Part shown: positions 60,566 to 64,000 of the stretch, one piece after another | Layout: every line of letters begins with the position of its first letter | Position numbering within the stretch: position 1 is the stretch's first letter | Assembly (NCBI GenBank): GCA_000432915.1 | Contig: HF995248.1 | Location: forward strand, 30,129-94,128 | Direction: 5' to 3' | DNA length: 64,000 nt | Source: Firmicutes bacterium CAG:194 | GTDB taxonomy: Bacteria; Bacillota; Clostridia; Lachnospirales; Lachnospiraceae | Made by a program: the position numbers and the translations under genes | Notes under the pieces: generated by a model | Told to the model about the DNA's origin: nothing | Database searches by the model: none | The model's input: the letters and a program-made list of their open reading frames with translations, nothing else

Positions 60566-61402
60566 ATGATATTTGGAAAGAAACAGACACTTGTCATGAT
60601 AAAACGGGTTGAATTCGGTATTTATCTGGCAGAGACAATGAAGGATGCGGGAAACAAAGTGCTTTTGCCGAAAAAACAGGTTCCGGCAGATATGGAAGTG
60701 GGGGATCCGATCGATGTATTTTTATACAAGGATTCCAATGACCGCCCGATCGCGACGGTGAAGGAGCCGAAGCTGACACTCGGACAGACAGCAAGATTGC
60801 GTGTCGTATCCGTCGGAAAAGTGGGTGCTTTTCTGGACTGGGGACTGGAAAAGGATTTGTTTCTGCCATATAGAGAGCAGACCACACAGGTAAAAGCAGG
60901 CGACGAAGTGATCGCTGCCCTGTATCTGGATAAGAGTGAACGCCTCTGTGCAACGATGAAGGTGTATCCTTATCTGCAAAAAGAAAGTCCTTATCAGAAA
61001 GATGATGTTGTGACAGGTATGGTATATGAGATCAGTCATAATTTCGGGGCGTTCGTAGCGGTGGATGACAAGTATTCCGCGCTGATCCCGAAAAAAGAAC
61101 TGTACGGAGAACTTCATGTGCTTCAGCAGATCAGTGCGCGTGTGACCGGCGTGAAGGAAGACGGTAAGCTGGATCTGGGGATCCGGCAGAAGGCACATCT
61201 GCAGATGAGTGAGGATGCGGATAAAGTGCTGTCTCTTTTGCGGGAAAAGAAGGGATTTTTGCCGTTGCATGACAAATCCTCGCCGGAACAGATCCGGGAA
61301 ACGATCGGTATGAGTAAAAATGAATTTAAGCGTGCGGTCGGACATCTTTATAAAGAACATCTGATCATGCTGGAAAGTGACGGAATCCGGTTAAAGAAGT
61401 AA
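60566..61402 (+). CDS. S1-domain RNA-binding protein (CvfB-like)
   Basis: 278 residues. Three S1-like OB domains (for example VVSVGKVGAFLDWGLEKDLFLP and VTGMVYEISHNFGAFVAVDD) and a C-terminal winged helix (MSKNEFKRAVGHLYKEHLI), the arrangement of CvfB in Staphylococcus, a regulator of virulence and metabolism that binds RNA. The target is unknown. It starts 23 bases after the thioesterase gene and is likely cotranscribed. Confidence 0.88.
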   Translation: MIFGKKQTLVMIKRVEFGIYLAETMKDAGNKVLLPKKQVPADMEVGDPIDVFLYKDSNDRPIATVKEPKLTLGQTARLRVVSVGKVGAFLDWGLEKDLFLPYREQTTQVKAGDEVIAALYLDKSERLCATMKVYPYLQKESPYQKDDVVTGMVYEISHNFGAFVAVDDKYSALIPKKELYGELHVLQQISARVTGVKEDGKLDLGIRQKAHLQMSEDADKVLSLLREKKGFLPLHDKSSPEQIRETIGMSKNEFKRAVGHLYKEHLIMLESDGIRLKK

Positions 61403-61485
61403 AAGAATACTTTTCTTTTGGAAAAATATAGATTATACTGAAACTGTAAAACGTACATGAATATTTAAAAAAAGGAGAATGAGAA

Positions 61486-61719
61486 ATGAAGATCCAGAAT
61501 ATTACAAACATTGAAAAATTTTTTGAAGTAGTTGACAGCTGTGAAGGCAAGGTTGAGCTTGTAACGGGAGAAGGCGACAGACTGAATTTGAAATCAAAGC
61601 TTTCCCAGTACGTTTCCATGGCAAAGCTTTTTTCTGACGGTACGATTTCAGAACTGGAGCTGCTGGCATATGAGCCGGAAGATATCAATAAGTTAGTAAA
61701 CTTCATGATGAACAACTAA
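61486..61719 (+). CDS. Small conserved-looking hypothetical protein
   Basis: 77 residues with a perfect AAAGGAG ribosome site. It begins MKIQNITNIEKFFEVVDSC and ends in an LLAYEPEDINKLVNFMMNN helix; mixed alpha/beta, no membrane span. I do not recognise the family. It sits seven bases before the CPBP protease gene and is probably translated with it. Confidence 0.7.
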   Translation: MKIQNITNIEKFFEVVDSCEGKVELVTGEGDRLNLKSKLSQYVSMAKLFSDGTISELELLAYEPEDINKLVNFMMNN

Positions 61720-61726
61720 GAGCCGC

Positions 61727-62662
61727 ATGAATCCGAAAAAGGTTAATTGGCTGTTTTTGACAACATTGCTTGTGGAAGCGGCGGTCATGGCGTTTATGTA
61801 TCTGTGCAGTGATATTTCACTGGGAATTATAGAAAGTCTTCTGCTCAGTCAGTTGATCGTACTGGTTCCGGCTGTCTTGTTCCTGTTTGGGACAAGGACG
61901 GATCCTGGCAGGCTGATCGCCCATAACAGACCGAAATTTACCACGACGCTTCTGGTCGTGGTATTTACCTTTCTGTGTATGCCTGCGATCATAGCGGTAA
62001 ATGCATTTTCCATGCTGTTTGTGGATAACGAGGTCGCCGGGCTGCAAAGCTATATGTTGTCAGTACCGTGGTGGCAGATTCTGCTCATGGTCGGTATTAT
62101 AGGACCGGTCAGTGAAGAATTTGTGTTCCGGGGCGTCATTTATCATGGCTATAAGACAAGCCAAAGGTTTGTCGGTTCCATGCTGTTATCGGCGCTTTTA
62201 TTTGGACTTACCCACTTGAATTTCAACCAGATGAGCTATGCGGTATTGGTGGGTATAGTCAGTGTACTGCTGTTAGAGGGCAGCGGCAGTATCTTTTACA
62301 GTATGCTGTTCCATATCTGCATTAACACGACAAATGTTGTGCAGATGCTGGTGCAGAAGGCACAGGGCACTATCATGAGTCAGGAAGAGAGCATGGCATA
62401 TATTGAGCGGACGATGCAGATGCCTTATAAACAGGCGTTGGCGGTTTCTGTATCGGTCTACGCGGTGATCGCTGCAGGCGCGGCGGCACTTGCAGGCTGT
62501 CTGCTTTACCTGATCGTGAAAAAAGAAAACAGAGTGCAGCATATGCAGCAGCTGCTGCATGGAAATACGGGAGAGAAAAGGACAAAACTGATTTCTGTTC
62601 CGCTGGTCATTTCTGTTGTGCTTTGCCTGCTATATATGACAGCAGATGTATTTTGGGGTTAA
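61727..62662 (+). CDS. CPBP-family intramembrane metalloprotease
   Basis: 311 residues, about eight membrane spans, with the CPBP/Abi motifs: GPVSEEFVFRGVIYHG (catalytic Glu pair), FGLTHLNFNQ (first His region) and FHICINTTN (second His). Family members include CAAX-type prenyl proteases and bacteriocin-immunity proteins. The substrate is unknown. There is no bacteriocin gene nearby, so a housekeeping membrane role is as likely. Confidence 0.9.
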   Translation: MNPKKVNWLFLTTLLVEAAVMAFMYLCSDISLGIIESLLLSQLIVLVPAVLFLFGTRTDPGRLIAHNRPKFTTTLLVVVFTFLCMPAIIAVNAFSMLFVDNEVAGLQSYMLSVPWWQILLMVGIIGPVSEEFVFRGVIYHGYKTSQRFVGSMLLSALLFGLTHLNFNQMSYAVLVGIVSVLLLEGSGSIFYSMLFHICINTTNVVQMLVQKAQGTIMSQEESMAYIERTMQMPYKQALAVSVSVYAVIAAGAAALAGCLLYLIVKKENRVQHMQQLLHGNTGEKRTKLISVPLVISVVLCLLYMTADVFWG

Positions 62663-62675
62663 AGGTGAAACTAAT

Positions 62676-63356
62676 ATGAGAAAAATGCAGGTATTGGGCA
62701 TAGAACTGCAGGATCATACCGTGCGTGAGGCAATGAAAAAAACGGATGCCTTTCTGCGGGACGGAAAAGTCAGTACGATTGCCTATATTACAATGCGGGG
62801 TCTGATGGAGGCGGAGGAATCACAGGAAAGACAGGACTTCTTGAGAGAGCTTGATCTTACTGTTCCGGCAGACAGTGATATTTTACGTGCGGCCGGCATT
62901 GCAACGCGAAACAGAGTGAGAGAAGTAGATAACGATGAGTTTCTGACGGAATTTCTGCGGAAGATTGTCAGAGGTAGACAGACGGTATATTTGTTGACCA
63001 GTACACAGGGGCAGTTGCAGCTGCTTCGGGATGGTCTTCTCAGTTATCAGGAGAATCTGCGGATCATAGGAAGCTATTCTCTGGATGAGCTGGAGCAGGA
63101 TGACGATTATCTGGTAAATGAGATCAATGTAGAGACACCGAATGTACTCATCACGAATATTTCATCCCCACAGCGAGAGGCTTTTTTTGAAGCAAACCAG
63201 ATGAAGCTGAATGTGGAAGTCTGGCTGATGCTGAAGGATGAGGTAGTCCACAGCAACAAACATAAAGGATTGTTTTGGATATTACATGACAGAGTTGTCC
63301 GTAAGCTCTTTAAACACAAAGTAGTACAGTACTTAAACCATGAAAAAGAATCATAA
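62676..63356 (+). CDS. WecG/TagA/CpsF-type glycosyltransferase, divergent
   Basis: 226 residues with the GT26 plan: an N-terminal LGIELQDHTVREAMKKTDAFL segment, then TVPADSDILRAAG where active members have an aspartate-rich PDG/ADG loop, and YLLTSTQGQLQLLRDGL later. The conserved Asn usually found at the N-terminal catalytic site (NADG/NTHC region) is replaced by TM (AYITMRG). It may use an unusual substrate or have lost activity. ATG 62676 follows AAAGGTG; an in-frame start at 62646 overlaps the protease gene. Last gene of the thioesterase unit. Confidence 0.7.
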   Translation: MRKMQVLGIELQDHTVREAMKKTDAFLRDGKVSTIAYITMRGLMEAEESQERQDFLRELDLTVPADSDILRAAGIATRNRVREVDNDEFLTEFLRKIVRGRQTVYLLTSTQGQLQLLRDGLLSYQENLRIIGSYSLDELEQDDDYLVNEINVETPNVLITNISSPQREAFFEANQMKLNVEVWLMLKDEVVHSNKHKGLFWILHDRVVRKLFKHKVVQYLNHEKES

Positions 63357-63402
63357 GGCTTCGGGAGGGAAAGCAGATACATTTCTTCCGGAGTCTTTTG
63401 TT
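63357..63402 (+). terminator. Probable terminator after the TagA-like gene
   Basis: GGCTTCGGGAGGGAAA (63357-63372) and TTTCTTCCGGAGTC (63382-63395) pair imperfectly with several G-T pairs, then TTTTGTTTT. Confidence 0.6.
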
Positions 63403-63404
63403 TT

Positions 63405-63500
63405 GCCGGGCGACGAGAAAAATGCACGCATTTATGCAGTGCATTTGACAAACGCTAATCAGAGCGGGATTTGCAGAGCGCATCCTGTTTCTGCGTGACA
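63405..63500 (+). repeat. Dispersed post-terminator repeat (family A), long copy, in the 322-base gap
   Basis: The gap 63357-63678 holds a terminator, this repeat and about 180 AT-rich bases with nothing recognisable. The repeat (from CGGGCGACGAG at 63408) matches the reverse complement of 31919-32000. It contains a long imperfect palindrome AAATGCAC-GCATTTATGCA-GTGCATTT (63419-63445), then AACGCTAATCAGAGCGGGAT, also shared. Confidence 0.8.
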
Positions 63501-63678
63501 GAATTTGTGAAATGAAAAGGTAAAAAATGCATAAAAAAATAGGGGAAATTGGTGGATTTTTTTGTGGATATATATTAAAATAAAAAAAGCAATATGCAAA
63601 AGGCTATTGAGAAGGTATCTATCTTTGTGAAAAATGTATAACTATCCGACGGGGATAGGTGGGAAAAGGAGCGGGGCT

Positions 63679-64000
63679 ATGATTTCAAATCAAATTCTGC
63701 AGAATACGTTAGACGGATTAAAAGCAATTTCACGTGTTGATTTTGCAGTCATTGATACAGACGGAAAGACGATTGTTTCCACAACGGAAAATGAGCTGGA
63801 ATATCCGGTGGCGGTGGTTGATTTTGTAAAATCACCGGCGGACAGCCAGGAGGTTTCCAAATACCAGTTCTTTAAGATTTATGATGAACAGGTTGCAGAA
63901 TATGTGCTGGTCGCTATCGGCTCCGGAGAGGATGTCTATATGATCGGTAAAATGGCAACATTTCAGATCCAGAATCTGATGGTTGCATATAAAGAGCGGT
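63679..64000 (+). CDS. Transcriptional regulator of the CdaR/PucR type, 5' part only
   Basis: 107 codons from ATG 63679 (AAAAGGAGCGGGG ahead), continuing past the window. The sequence begins MISNQILQNTLDGLKAI and contains VDFAVIDTDGKTIVSTT, then a GSGEDVYMIGKM strand, a sensor domain similar to the sugar-diacid recognition (CdaR) N-terminus. Members end in a PucR-type HTH, which is outside the window, so the assignment is provisional. Confidence 0.6.
   Translation, partial: MISNQILQNTLDGLKAISRVDFAVIDTDGKTIVSTTENELEYPVAVVDFVKSPADSQEVSKYQFFKIYDEQVAEYVLVAIGSGEDVYMIGKMATFQIQNLMVAYKER

Noticed and set aside
61727..62662. CPBP protease as bacteriocin immunity protein
   Set aside because: No bacteriocin precursor, export or modification gene is nearby, so only the protease family is claimed.

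Overview
The window reads as chromosomal DNA of an anaerobic Firmicute of the class Clostridia, most likely Lachnospiraceae. The evidence is low to medium GC, strong AGGAGG ribosome sites, a perfect CIRCE element ahead of hrcA-grpE-dnaK-dnaJ, a type III glutamine synthetase, a minimal SufC/SufB-like pair, a DUF6465-type lysine/alanine-rich protein, and the ireB-ruvX-DUF1292-rnj-ylbF-mltG-like-trmR-trhP order that extends the Bacillus yrzL/yrrK/yrzB/yrrLMNO cluster. Genus cannot be fixed from sequence alone.

Layout. 0.1-3.0 kb: end of a surface-glycan locus (a fused heptose nucleotidyltransferase/phosphatase and a polytopic membrane protein). 3.0-8.8 kb: an AT-rich accessory island holding a broken IS110 transposase, a palindromic insertion-sequence-like end, a decayed SF1 helicase and its frameshifted neighbours, an apparently intact AAA ATPase + PD-(D/E)XK-like pair with its own promoter, and the tail of an Rpn-type transposase-like gene. 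8.8-14.2 kb: an HD-domain hydrolase and the GDP-mannose to GDP-L-fucose genes manC, gmd and fcl, with a reverse-strand AraC regulator. 14.2-16.9 kb: minimal Fe-S assembly pair and a tRNA-dihydrouridine synthase. 17.1-21.1 kb: a 1318-residue secreted Fn3-like protein. 21.3-31.8 kb: a CorA-like transporter, then a sugar-sensing and uptake locus (anchored sugar-binding protein, YesM-type kinase, YesN-type regulator, second binding lipoprotein, then chvE-mmsA-mmsB). 32.2-37.8 kb: MBOAT and SGNH-like acylation pair, aminotransferase, patatin, uppP. 37.9-49.8 kb: DUF6465 protein, the heat-shock operon, prmA-rsmE, cysteine desulfurase-thiI, an HPr-like gene and mtaB. 50.1-56.7 kb: a hypothetical gene and the ireB-to-trhP cluster. 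56.8-59.4 kb: glnN behind a leader with a terminator, and tRNA-Gln(CUG). 59.8-63.4 kb: acyl-ACP thioesterase, CvfB-like S1 protein, small protein, CPBP protease and a TagA-like glycosyltransferase. The last 322 bases are the start of a regulator that runs off the window.

How the parts work together. Glycan precursor supply (GDP-heptose-like, GDP-fucose), lipid-carrier recycling (UppP) and O-acylation (MBOAT/SGNH) point to a decorated surface polymer. The binding-protein/kinase/regulator set probably senses a sugar and induces the adjacent ABC transporter. Housekeeping blocks cover proteostasis, Fe-S and sulfur transfer, and tRNA modification (dihydrouridine, s4U, ms2t6A, ho5U/mo5U).

Non-coding structure is rich. 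Two or three families of dispersed hairpin repeats sit in intergenic space, often just after terminators, and many of their hairpins have three-base GNA-type loops. Together with the ATPase-nuclease pair they are the parts most worth following up.
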